From NCBI GenBank assembly GCA_024400955.1, contig JAKSLY010000024.1, forward strand, positions 1 through 41,146: DNA of 41,146 nt, written 5' to 3'. Position numbers and translations under genes: made by a program. Shown in pieces: positions 23,594 to 31,572 of this stretch. The notes beneath the pieces were generated by a model, which did no database searches, was not told the DNA's origin, and worked only from the letters and a program-made list of their open reading frames with translations. This DNA is from Treponema sp. (GTDB lineage: Bacteria > Spirochaetota > Spirochaetia > Treponematales > Treponemataceae). The first letter of the stretch is position 1. Every line of letters starts with the position of its first letter.

Positions 23594-25554
23594 ATTGTAT
23601 TCTTCCAGTTCTCGACAATATTAATGAATGAAATGAAATCGATTTCGTAGTTGATGCGTGCCGACTCCAATGTCGTAAGGTCTCCGGCTTTTGCAGCATC
23701 GTTCATCTGGCGCCCAAGTTCTGCAAACCTTACGGCACTTACACTGGCACTGGAACCCTTCATGGTATGGGTGTAAAGCTTAACCTTTTCTATGTCAGGC
23801 TGAGGATTCTTAAGTTCTTCCTTCAGGCGCTCCATAAGCGACTTTGACTGCTCCATGTATTCATCCATGAGGGAAATTGCAAATTCCACATTGTTTCCCG
23901 TGGTGTCCATAAAGTCGTCAATGTTCCATATTTCGCTGGACTGGTTTTCAATGTACGAAAGGTTGATGATGTTCTTGGCATCAGGCACAATGAGAACGGT
24001 TCCCCACTTTTCAAGAACCTCGCGGATCGTGGCCCTCTTGAATGGCTTGACGATAATGTCATTCATGCCCACCTGCTTGTACATGTCAAAATCATCCTGG
24101 TCGTTGTTGGCCGTACATGCAATGATGATTCCCTTGTAGCCGTTGTTGCGAAGTTCCACAGTGGCATCAATACCGCTCTTTATCGGCATGAAGATGTCCA
24201 TGAAAATCAGGTCAATGTCCGGATGTTCCCTAACCTGATCCATAACCATCTGGCCGTTATCTGCAAGGAATACGTTGGCACCGAATTTATCCAGGAATTT
24301 TTCAAGAAGAAGCTGGTTGACCTTTGTATCTTCTGCAACAAGAATGTTAAGTCCCTGGGCAATTTTTTCAGTCTCAACAACTTCCAAAGGCTGAAGGTTA
24401 ACTTCTTCCGTTCCATTTTCAGAATTGAATATTTCACAAAGAACTTCAAGAAGCATCTTCTGCTTAACAGGCTTGTATATGTATCCATCAAACCAGTCAA
24501 GCATTTTCATCTTGGCATCCTGACGCAGCTGACCTTCCGGCACAAGCATGTACATCTTTATGTCCTTGCCGCATTCAAGGGAGCGCACTTCGGAAGCAAA
24601 ACGCCAGCCGTCCATAGGAATCATACCCATGTCCGTAAACACGATGGAAATCGGGGAACCCTCATCCCTTGCCTTCTGAATTGCATCAAGAGCCTTTGCA
24701 CCGCTATCCACGCAGATGATGTTCCTGATGCCGTAGAATTCAAGCTTTTTCCTGAAGGACTTAAGGGCAAGCACGTTGTCATCAACTATGAGAACCCGGG
24801 TATTTCCAGGAACCGTAAATTTTGACGGCTCCATGTTGAATTCATCTTCACTGCCGGATTCAGCTGCCAATGGAATCGTAAACCAGAAATTCGATCCGCC
24901 GCTGGGATTTGAAAGAACCCCAATCTTCCCCTTCATCACGTCAACAAGATTCTTGCAGATCGAAAGGCCAAGGCCCGTTCCCCCGGATTTTCGCACGGAA
25001 GAGGAATCAACCTGATAGTAATCGGAAAAAATCAGTTCCTTCTTGTCTTCCGGAACTCCAATCCCGCTGTCGATTATTTCAAAGAGAATGGTATTCTGCC
25101 TCAGGGAAATGCGGACGTAAATGAATCCCTTCTCCGTAAACTTGACCGCATTCTTCACAAGATTCAGGAGTATCTGCTGAACTCGCTTTGCATCTCCAGA
25201 AACAAGGCGTGGAATGTTGTAATCGATGTCCGTAACTATCTCAAGTCCCCGTGTAAAGGACTCCACTGTAACAAGGTCAACAACCCGTTCTGCAAGGTCA
25301 ATAAGATTGAATGGAGCAATTTCCAGCTTAAAGTGAGAGGAAGAAATTTTCGTAAAATCAAGAACGTCGTTGGCAAGTCCCAGAAGGGCGTTTGCACTAA
25401 AGGAAATCTGGTGAATGTATTCCCTCTGTTCCTTCGTAAGGTTTGTATCCTCAAGAAGTTCAAGGGTGCCTATGATTGTCTGGAGAGGTGTCCTTACCTC
25501 GTGCATCGTGCTTGCAATAAAACGGCTGCCAACTTCAACTGGAGAAGAACTCAC
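23590..25554 (-). CDS. Soluble hybrid histidine kinase: HisKA-HATPase-REC-REC-Hpt, no sensor domain
   Basis: 654 residues. HisKA begins almost at once with phospho-acceptor His18 (STMHEVRTPLQ); HATPase about 115-235 with LVKNAVKFTE and GGTGLGLSIC; receiver 1 about 252-370 with Asp308 (FTDMG); receiver 2 about 400-525 with Asp453 (FMDIFMP); Hpt about 555-645 with His596 (YTHTMKGSS). The full phosphorelay is present but there is no input or membrane domain, so the signal must come from a partner, most likely the regulator encoded 17 nt upstream. GTG start with GAGGTG upstream; no in-frame ATG lies nearby. Confidence 0.92.
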   Translation of the reverse strand: MSSSPVEVGSRFIASTMHEVRTPLQTIIGTLELLEDTNLTKEQREYIHQISFSANALLGLANDVLDFTKISSSHFKLEIAPFNLIDLAERVVDLVTVESFTRGLEIVTDIDYNIPRLVSGDAKRVQQILLNLVKNAVKFTEKGFIYVRISLRQNTILFEIIDSGIGVPEDKKELIFSDYYQVDSSSVRKSGGTGLGLSICKNLVDVMKGKIGVLSNPSGGSNFWFTIPLAAESGSEDEFNMEPSKFTVPGNTRVLIVDDNVLALKSFRKKLEFYGIRNIICVDSGAKALDAIQKARDEGSPISIVFTDMGMIPMDGWRFASEVRSLECGKDIKMYMLVPEGQLRQDAKMKMLDWFDGYIYKPVKQKMLLEVLCEIFNSENGTEEVNLQPLEVVETEKIAQGLNILVAEDTKVNQLLLEKFLDKFGANVFLADNGQMVMDQVREHPDIDLIFMDIFMPIKSGIDATVELRNNGYKGIIIACTANNDQDDFDMYKQVGMNDIIVKPFKRATIREVLEKWGTVLIVPDAKNIINLSYIENQSSEIWNIDDFMDTTGNNVEFAISLMDEYMEQSKSLMERLKEELKNPQPDIEKVKLYTHTMKGSSASVSAVRFAELGRQMNDAAKAGDLTTLESARINYEIDFISFINIVENWKNTI

Positions 25555-25571
25555 ACTCGCACCTCAAAAAA

Positions 25572-26807
25572 CTATCTTGACGAATTGATTATTTCCAGCG
25601 CCTTTGCCTTAATGACATCCGGCTTCTGGGGCTTAACAAGATATGCCTTTGCTCCAAGGGTCAGACACTGGACGACAAATTCCTTTGCAGCTGCCTTTGA
25701 GTAGACAAGAATCGGAGCATTGTAGTTCTTGTGCTTCAGGGAATTCAAAACCGTAATACCATCCATATCCGGCAGGTACAGGTCAAGAATCAGAAGGTCA
25801 TATTCCTTTCCGTCATTTACCGCATTGATGAAGTCCGTTGCATTGGCATAAAGGGCTGTTTCAAAGCTGGACTGACTGAAGGTGTTCTCAAGGAGCTTCC
25901 TGATAACAACATCGTCATCAATGATTGCTATCTTCTTTGGTGCATTGGATTCCTCTATGCTGGAATTTCTTGGTGCAGAAAATCCCAGTGCCGTGTCATC
26001 AGTCGGACGGTCAGCATTGAGAATGTTATCGTAGATAAAATCGTTTGTTGCAAAATCCGCATCCTGATTCATGAGTGAAGAAATAACGTACTGCAGGTTC
26101 TGCGAAACGGTCATGCCGTGATATTCAGGATGCCCCTTAACCAGCTGCTTGACGAATTCATCAAAGGAAAGGATCTTGACGAATTTATTTGCAACCTTTC
26201 CGCCAGCCGTAATGTTGTTCAGCAAAAGCTCCAGGTTGGAACCGTCAACAAAGGAAAGCTCCAGGTTTGTAAGCATGAGGATGACCTTTGGAACATTGAT
26301 CCTGTACTTTGTTATGATCTCGGAAAGCCTGTACTTAAGCAGCATGAGCTTTTCCCTGTTAAGGCCCTGTGCAATTTCAACAAAGATGATGCTTCCATTT
26401 AAGTGAAGGTCAAGGATGCAGGGAGTAGAATCCATGAAGAATGGAGTTGCAAGAACTTTTCCCAGGGACTCAAAGAACACCTCGAATTTTATAGGCTTGG
26501 TAAAGAACTTGACGACGCCGAATTCAACAAATCGCGAGATGATCAGGCGGTCAAGGGATGGTCCTGTCATGAAAACTGGAATCTTCCTTGCATTGGGATC
26601 GCGATGCTTTTTCTCAAGCAGGGAATCGATCTCTGAAATCTGGTTGTCCTGAAGTTCGATGATTATCAGGTCCGGCATAACGGAAAGCATTTTCGTATAG
26701 GCTTCCCTGTTTGAAGCATATTCCAGGGTCACCTGTTCCGTAGAGAACTTATCATGAAGAAAATCCTTAAAAAGTGAAGAACCGTCAATAAGAAGAACCG
26801 ATTTCAT
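25572..26807 (-). CDS. Two-receiver regulator (REC / STAS-like middle / REC)
   Basis: 411 residues. N-terminal receiver-like domain (1-125) keeps the fold and Lys104 but has Glu51 where the phospho-Asp should be (IIIELQDN). The middle (about 130-250) has strand/helix texture reminiscent of STAS domains (VILMLTNLELSFVDGSNLELLL), uncertain. A linker of low complexity follows, then an intact receiver (about 290-408) with IAIIDDD, Asp342 (LILDLYLPD) and a Lys near residue 395. No DNA-binding domain. I chose the ATG at 26807; 7 nt upstream ends a TATTAT box and there is no SD. First gene of the operon with the hybrid kinase and phosphatase. Confidence 0.85.
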   Translation of the reverse strand: MKSVLLIDGSSLFKDFLHDKFSTEQVTLEYASNREAYTKMLSVMPDLIIIELQDNQISEIDSLLEKKHRDPNARKIPVFMTGPSLDRLIISRFVEFGVVKFFTKPIKFEVFFESLGKVLATPFFMDSTPCILDLHLNGSIIFVEIAQGLNREKLMLLKYRLSEIITKYRINVPKVILMLTNLELSFVDGSNLELLLNNITAGGKVANKFVKILSFDEFVKQLVKGHPEYHGMTVSQNLQYVISSLMNQDADFATNDFIYDNILNADRPTDDTALGFSAPRNSSIEESNAPKKIAIIDDDVVIRKLLENTFSQSSFETALYANATDFINAVNDGKEYDLLILDLYLPDMDGITVLNSLKHKNYNAPILVYSKAAAKEFVVQCLTLGAKAYLVKPQKPDVIKAKALEIINSSR

Positions 26808-26814
26808 ACTGTAA

Positions 26815-26843
26815 ATAATACGACTTTCCTTGTATAATTTCAA
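26815..26843 (-). promoter_or_regulatory. Promoter of the REC-REC / hybrid-kinase operon
   Basis: Minus-strand TTGAAA (26838-26843), 17-bp spacer, TATTAT (26815-26820), ending 7 nt before the ATG at 26807. Leaderless start predicted. A rightward TATAAT at 26833-26838 lies in the same spot and may serve the DJ-1 gene, though its -35 is poor. Confidence 0.65.
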
Positions 26844-26888
26844 TATTGGCTTTCGATTATGGAAGCAATTACCTTTTCTGGAGGAATT

Positions 26889-27461
26889 ATGAAAGACATC
26901 CTTGTTTTCCTTGCCAACGGATTTGAAGAAGTGGAAGCCCTTACTCCTGTAGACTACCTTCGCCGCGCCGGAATCAAAGTAACAACAGTGGCAACTGCCA
27001 CACAGGCCAGGACCGTGGAAGGCGGACACAACATTCCTGTCATTGCCGACATGACCCTCGAAACATACCTTTCCGCCTGCTCGGAACTTCCCGATGCAGT
27101 GTTTGTTCCCGGCGGAAGCCTCGGGTCGGAAAACATAAGCAAGTGCACCCAGGCCCTTTCCCTCATCGACAAAATGAATGCTGAAGGAAAACTTGTAGCC
27201 GCCATCTGTGCAGCACCTGCCGTAGTCCTTTCAAAGACAAAGGTCCTGGACGGAAAAAGATGGACCTGCTATCCAGGCATGGAAGCCGAATCCAACGGCC
27301 ATGAATCAACCCACGTAAAGGATGTTCCATTTGTAACCGACGGCAACCTCGTAACTTCCAGGGGCGCCGGCTGTGCAGAACAGTTTGCCATGGAACTCAT
27401 CAGGATCATGTGCGGCGACGAAATGAGCAAAAAGATTCACGACGCAACAATCCAGCGCTAA
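26889..27461 (+). CDS. DJ-1/PfpI (ThiJ) family protein
   Basis: 190 residues. N-terminal KDILVFLANGFEEVEA with the conserved acidic residue (Glu15), VPGG, and the nucleophile Cys in AAICAAPAVV (about residue 105), then SRGAGCAEQFA. These are the hallmarks of DJ-1/YajL proteins, implicated in glyoxalase or protein-repair chemistry and oxidative stress. Start at 26889 has GGAGG 5 nt upstream. Divergent from the two-receiver regulator and ended by the terminator at 27468. Confidence 0.9.
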   Translation: MKDILVFLANGFEEVEALTPVDYLRRAGIKVTTVATATQARTVEGGHNIPVIADMTLETYLSACSELPDAVFVPGGSLGSENISKCTQALSLIDKMNAEGKLVAAICAAPAVVLSKTKVLDGKRWTCYPGMEAESNGHESTHVKDVPFVTDGNLVTSRGAGCAEQFAMELIRIMCGDEMSKKIHDATIQR

Positions 27462-27467
27462 AAGATA

Positions 27468-27520
27468 AAGCCAGGTTCAACCTTGAATCATTCAGATGTT
27501 CAAGACAACCTGGCTTTTTT
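27468..27520 (+). terminator. Terminator of the DJ-1 gene
   Basis: Ten-bp perfect stem AAGCCAGGTT / AACCTGGCTT (27468-27477 / 27507-27516) with an inner CTTGAA/TTCAAG pair, then TTTTTT. Confidence 0.88.
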
Positions 27521-27586
27521 CATGCTGAATCAAAATCCTTCAGCCCATAAATTCTTTTATCTATTCACGCAGCAGAATCAAGAAAA

Positions 27587-28135
27587 CTACTTCTTGATAT
27601 CACGAGATTCAACAAGAACCTTCGTAATCTCTGCAATGTACATCGTATGGAAGTCATCCTTCTTGTAGTTCTGGTTGCAGACCTTTTCATCTGCAAATCC
27701 GTAAGGGTCGATTTCCTGTGCATAAATCTTTCTGCAAAAAAGAACAACGCGAGCCTGCTTAATCCACGGCGTATTGTTCATGTATTCAACATCAAGCTTT
27801 GCCTTCTGGAATTTATCCTCATCACGGCCGGAATGGGAACCGCAGTAATCAAGTGCCGTCCTGAATTTTTCAGGAAGAACGCTTAACGAAAATGTTTCCG
27901 ACTGATCAATGATTTCCTTTGTGTATCTTGAAGGCCTAAGATAGATTGTGGCAACAGGCTTGTTCCACATGATTCCAACACCACCCCAACTGGCGGTCAT
28001 TGTGTTTGGACGACCTGTGATGATAGAACCGTCTTCGCTTTCCTTTGTTGTGCAGGCAGTTACAAGCATCCAGTCTTTGCCGATCATCTTGAACGGATTG
28101 TCTGCAAGTGCTTCCGGTCTTATTGTCTTTAACAT
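27587..28135 (-). CDS. Flavin reductase-like protein (flavoredoxin type)
   Basis: 182 residues with the FMN-binding split-barrel: DWMLVTA, a segment with NTMTASWGGVGIMWNKPVA, YLRPSRYT, and FSLSVLPEKF. Such proteins bind FMN and pass electrons or reduce flavins in anaerobes. The ATG at 28135 lies 2 nt from the 3' end of tRNA-Ala on the same strand and has no SD; the protein start MLKTIRPEALADNPFKMIGKDW is family-like, so it is kept. The message probably begins where the tRNA is cut out. Confidence 0.87.
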   Translation of the reverse strand: MLKTIRPEALADNPFKMIGKDWMLVTACTTKESEDGSIITGRPNTMTASWGGVGIMWNKPVATIYLRPSRYTKEIIDQSETFSLSVLPEKFRTALDYCGSHSGRDEDKFQKAKLDVEYMNNTPWIKQARVVLFCRKIYAQEIDPYGFADEKVCNQNYKKDDFHTMYIAEITKVLVESRDIKK

Positions 28136-28137
28136 AT

Positions 28138-28211
28138 TGGAGATGACGGGACTTGAACCCGTTACCTCTAGCATGCCATGCTAGCGCTCTAGCCAGGTGA
28201 GCTACACCCCC
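28138..28211 (-). tRNA. tRNA-Ala (anticodon GGC)
   Basis: 74 nt on the minus strand. Acceptor GGGGGTG pairs with CATCTCC (two G-U), D-stem GCTC/GAGC, anticodon stem CTAGC/GCTAG with loop ATGGCAT (anticodon GGC, reads GCC), T-stem ACGGG/CCCGT with TTCAAGT loop, discriminator A. CCA is not encoded. The gene is followed 2 nt later by the flavin reductase ATG. Confidence 0.95.
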
Positions 28212-28223
28212 GATTACCCCCTT

Positions 28224-28252
28224 ACTCTATCAGAAATCGTCCACTTGGTCAA
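28224..28252 (-). promoter_or_regulatory. Promoter of tRNA-Ala (and flavin reductase)
   Basis: Minus-strand TTGACC (28247-28252), 17-bp spacer, TAGAGT (28224-28229), 12 nt before the mature tRNA 5' end. No other promoter is visible for the flavin reductase. Confidence 0.65.
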
Positions 28253-28256
28253 ATGC

Positions 28257-28901
28257 TCAGACGCTTCTTATGTCTTCCACCAAGCCGCCATGATTTTCCA
28301 GGATGGCCTTAAGTTCATCAATAGAAAGCTTTTCAACCTTAAGCGTAATCTTCTTTCGCGAAGAATCCGCAACGTCATTGGTTACAACAGAAACAATGTT
28401 TGCATTCTTCTCTGCAATTGCTGCAACGATTCCTGCAAGAACACCCGGCTTTTCATCGCAGACAACAACTGCCCTTATTCCAGCAGACTTGGTGCTGAAC
28501 ATGTCTATGAAGCATGAAAAAAGATCCGACTGGGTAACAAGTCCCACAAGAACATTGTTATTTACGACTGGCAGGCAGGAGATGCCATAATCCTTCATCA
28601 AGCGAGCCGTTTCTTCAACAGTCTGGTTTTCCGTCGTCGTCTTAACGTTCTTCACCATGGTCTTTTCAACGGACAGCTTGCTCAAAAGGTATCCAAGCTC
28701 AAACATGTCAAGCGTTGTAGCTGCACTGGGGCTTGCCTTTTCCAGGTCACCCTTGCTCAGGATTCCTGTAAGCATTCCACTCTTGTCCACGACAGGAAGA
28801 ATGTTAACCTTGTTTTTCTTCATCATTTCCTTTGCTTCAAGAACGGAAGCCTCAGGACCCACCACTACGGGATTGGAACTCATAACATCTTTAACAAGCA
28901 T
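28257..28901 (-). CDS. CBS-pair plus ACT domain protein (AcuB-like)
   Basis: 214 residues. Two CBS motifs (about 1-55, MLVKDVMSSNPVVVGPEASVLEA; and 80-138, TMVKNVKTTTENQTVEETARLMKDYGISCLPVV) form a nucleotide-binding pair, followed by an ACT-like domain (about 142-205) that may bind an amino acid. Likely a small regulator sensing energy charge and an amino acid. It lies directly after the liv transport genes, which suggests branched-chain amino acids (inference). ATG 28901 has GGAGG upstream. Confidence 0.87.
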   Translation of the reverse strand: MLVKDVMSSNPVVVGPEASVLEAKEMMKKNKVNILPVVDKSGMLTGILSKGDLEKASPSAATTLDMFELGYLLSKLSVEKTMVKNVKTTTENQTVEETARLMKDYGISCLPVVNNNVLVGLVTQSDLFSCFIDMFSTKSAGIRAVVVCDEKPGVLAGIVAAIAEKNANIVSVVTNDVADSSRKKITLKVEKLSIDELKAILENHGGLVEDIRSV

Positions 28902-28925
28902 ATCTTACCTCCACAAAACTGCAAA

Positions 28926-28966
28926 TAAAAAAAAGCACGGAAAATCATTCTCGACTTTCCATGCTT
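28926..28966 (-). terminator. Terminator after livF
   Basis: Eleven-bp stem 28933-28943 / 28956-28966 (one G-U), then a run of eight T on the minus strand. It lies just inside a candidate promoter, so it could also attenuate the CBS-ACT gene. Confidence 0.8.
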
Positions 28967-28968
28967 CT

Positions 28969-28997
28969 ATTATAACACTGAATTTTCAATTCAACAA
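28969..28997 (-). promoter_or_regulatory. Candidate promoter of the CBS-ACT gene
   Basis: Minus-strand TTGTTG (28992-28997), 17-bp spacer, TATAAT (28969-28974). The terminator stem would start about 2 nt after the -10, inside the leader. Confidence 0.5.
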
Positions 28998-29000
28998 ATT

Positions 29001-29711
29001 TCAACCGCCAAGATATGCCTTCTTGACCGTCTCATCATTCATCAGTTCCTTTGCATCCCAGCGCTTCGAAATCGAGCCCGTCTCAAGGACATAGGCATGG
29101 TTTGCAATTGCAAGGGCCTTGTATGCATTCTGTTCAACAAGAAGAATTGTCGTACCTGCACTGGAAATCTTTTTGATGATGTTGAAAATTTCATCAACAA
29201 GAATCGGTGCAAGACCCATGCTTGGTTCATCAAGCAAAAGAAGCCTTGGCTTTGACATGAGGGCACGTGCCATGGCAAGCATCTGCTGCTCACCGCCAGA
29301 CAGGGTTCCTGCCAGCTGGCCAAGACGTTCCTTCAGGCGTGGAAAAAGTTCATAGCACCATTCCATGTCCTTCTTTATCTGTTCCTTGTCCTTCCTTAGG
29401 AATGCACCCATTTCAATGTTTTCACGCACAGTCATGTTTGCAAAAACACGGCGTCCCTCCGGAACCTGAATAAGCCCGCGGCTGACGATTTTGTCCGCTC
29501 CAACAGTCGTAATGTCCTCGCCTTCAAAGGTAATTGATCCGCTAACCTTCTTGATCAGGTTGCTTACGGAATGAAGAGTGGTGGTTTTTCCTGCACCGTT
29601 TGAACCGATGAGGGTAACAACTTCCCCCTGTTCAACAGTAAACGAAATACCCTTAAGGGCATTGATAGCACCGTAAGAAACCACAAGATCCTTTACTTCA
29701 AGCATTGCCAT
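29001..29711 (-). CDS. livF: Branched-chain amino-acid ABC transporter ATPase LivF
   Basis: 236 residues. Walker A GSNGAGKTT (about 36-44), signature LSGGEQQ, Walker B LLLLDEPSMGL, and the LivF-type QVPEGRRVF. Hydrolyses ATP with LivG to drive Leu/Ile/Val uptake. AGGGGG precedes the ATG. Last transporter gene of livHMGF, before a terminator. Confidence 0.95.
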   Translation of the reverse strand: MAMLEVKDLVVSYGAINALKGISFTVEQGEVVTLIGSNGAGKTTTLHSVSNLIKKVSGSITFEGEDITTVGADKIVSRGLIQVPEGRRVFANMTVRENIEMGAFLRKDKEQIKKDMEWCYELFPRLKERLGQLAGTLSGGEQQMLAMARALMSKPRLLLLDEPSMGLAPILVDEIFNIIKKISSAGTTILLVEQNAYKALAIANHAYVLETGSISKRWDAKELMNDETVKKAYLGG

Positions 29712-29723
29712 TTTTCACGCCCC

Positions 29724-30515
29724 CTAATTATTTCCAAGATAAGCCTTAACGACTTCTTCATTGCTGCGGATTTCTTCAGGCTTACCTTCTGCAATGACGC
29801 GGCCATAGTTCAATACGAGAAGACGCTCGCAGATTCCCATTACAAGCTTCATGTCGTGTTCAATAAGAAGAACCGTAAGGTTGAATTCCTTCCTGATGAA
29901 GGCGATCATTTCCATAAGCTCGTGGGTTTCCTGCTCGTTCATACCGGCTGCCGGTTCATCAAGCAAAAGAAGCTTTGGCCCGGAAGCAAGGGCGCGGCAG
30001 ATTTCAAGTTTTCTCTGCTCACCGTAAGGCAGGTTCTTTGCAATCTCGTTAATCTTGCCTTCCATGTGGAACAGCGAAAGCAGGTGCTCAGTCTTGGTCT
30101 GCATTGCAACTTCATCAGCCCGGAATTTCTTTGTCCTGAAAAGAACATCAATGGGACTCACTCCCCTCACCTGATGGAGGGCAATCTTTATGTTCTCCGC
30201 AACCGTAAGATTGCTGAACAGGCGGATGTTCTGGAAGGTGCGGGCAATACCCATCCTGTTCAATTCAGCCGGAGTCTTTCCGCTGGCCACCTGCTGGGAT
30301 CCATTGCGGTCAACAAAGGTAATGGTTCCTTCCGTAGGCTTATACACACCTGAAAGCATGTTGAACACGGTTGTTTTACCGGCACCGTTAGGACCGATAA
30401 GACCGATGAGTTCACCTTCATAAAGTTCAAGGTTAAAATCGCTGACAGCCCTAAGGCCTCCAAATACAATGGAAATGTCTTTTGCGCGAAGAAGCAGTTC
30501 CTTTTTGTTTTCCAT
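29724..30515 (-). CDS. livG: Branched-chain amino-acid ABC transporter ATPase LivG
   Basis: 263 residues. Walker A GPNGAGKTT (about 37-45), LPYGEQRKLEICRAL as signature, LLLLDEPAAGMN as Walker B, and the LivG-type MGIARTFQNIRLF. ATG has GGAGG 7 nt upstream and overlaps the livM stop by one base. Confidence 0.95.
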   Translation of the reverse strand: MENKKELLLRAKDISIVFGGLRAVSDFNLELYEGELIGLIGPNGAGKTTVFNMLSGVYKPTEGTITFVDRNGSQQVASGKTPAELNRMGIARTFQNIRLFSNLTVAENIKIALHQVRGVSPIDVLFRTKKFRADEVAMQTKTEHLLSLFHMEGKINEIAKNLPYGEQRKLEICRALASGPKLLLLDEPAAGMNEQETHELMEMIAFIRKEFNLTVLLIEHDMKLVMGICERLLVLNYGRVIAEGKPEEIRSNEEVVKAYLGNN

Positions 30516-31564
30516 TATTCCGCCTCCCCTTTCTTTCCGTTCTTTTTCAAAATCTTCCTGACAAGGCCCGGAATGCCATCGTAAACCTTGATAAAGCTGA
30601 GTTCCTTTGTACCCAAAAGACCCTGAGGCCTAAAGAGCATTACAAAGATCAGGATTACAGGATAGATCAAAAGCCTGTAGTCCTGCAGGAACCTCAGGAC
30701 TTCCTGGAGAATTGTAAGGACAAATGCCGCTACGATACCGCCGGTAACGCTGCCCATTCCACCAAGAACAACAAAGATCAGGTCGTTAATGGAATTGTTA
30801 AAGGAAGCAAGATCCGGCTTGATGAATCCGATGAATGGAGCATAAAGGGCACCTGCAATTCCTGCAACAAAGGAAGCAATGACAAAACCCGTCATCTTGT
30901 AACGGAACACTCCAACGCCGCTGCTGTTTGCCGCAACCTCATCTTCGCGAACTGCAAGAATTGCACGGCCGTAAGTGGAGCGCAAAAAGTTCTGCATGAG
31001 GACAACAATAAGCACCAGGGTACCGATTATGGAAACGTAGGAAATCATCGGGCCATGGTCAAGGGAAGTTGTAAACACTGTCGTAAACTGCATTCCGTTT
31101 GGACCACCTGTAATCGACTTCAAGTTGATCAGGACAATCCTGATGATCTCACCAAAAGCCAGGGTAACGATGGCAAGATAGTCGCCTTCAAGCTTCAATG
31201 TCGGAAAGCCGATAAGGAACCCAAAGAAAGCTGCAATCAAGCCACCAAGAATGATGCTTACAGGAAGGGGAATATGGCAGCTTGTGGAAAGAAGAATTAC
31301 GGAATATGCACCAATTGCCTGGAACCCAGCCTGCCCAAGGGAAAGCTGACCCGTAATTCCGCAGATCATGTTAACGCTCAGGGCCATGATGGCATTAACG
31401 CCACCAAGGGTAATAACCTGTGCAGTATACGCATCGATGAGGGGAACCTGATAACCGTCGGCGTCCTCAAAAATCATAAGGTCCATCAATAGACCGGGCA
31501 CAATCACAACAAAAAGTGCGATTGCCAGAAGAATCATGCTGTTTCTTAAAAACTTATCTTTCAT
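30515..31564 (-). CDS. livM: Branched-chain amino-acid ABC permease LivM
   Basis: 349 residues, about nine to ten membrane helices and the LivM loop LKLEGDYLAIVTLAFGEIIR that contacts the ATPase. I use ATG 31564, which has GAGG 6 nt upstream; the GTG at 31576 precedes that SD. Confidence 0.93.
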   Translation of the reverse strand: MKDKFLRNSMILLAIALFVVIVPGLLMDLMIFEDADGYQVPLIDAYTAQVITLGGVNAIMALSVNMICGITGQLSLGQAGFQAIGAYSVILLSTSCHIPLPVSIILGGLIAAFFGFLIGFPTLKLEGDYLAIVTLAFGEIIRIVLINLKSITGGPNGMQFTTVFTTSLDHGPMISYVSIIGTLVLIVVLMQNFLRSTYGRAILAVREDEVAANSSGVGVFRYKMTGFVIASFVAGIAGALYAPFIGFIKPDLASFNNSINDLIFVVLGGMGSVTGGIVAAFVLTILQEVLRFLQDYRLLIYPVILIFVMLFRPQGLLGTKELSFIKVYDGIPGLVRKILKKNGKKGEAE

Positions 31565-31572
31565 GGAACACC

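Noticed and set aside
26808..27029. Extension of the two-receiver regulator to 27029
   Set aside because: It runs antisense through the start of the DJ-1 gene and through the promoter at 26815-26843.
28138..28211. tRNA-Ala as an integration site for a mobile element
   Set aside because: No integrase, no repeated tRNA 3' end and no composition change nearby.
30482..31492. Long + strand open frame opposite livM
   Set aside because: Shadow of livM: Lys/Asn/Cys-rich product without domains and no initiation signals.
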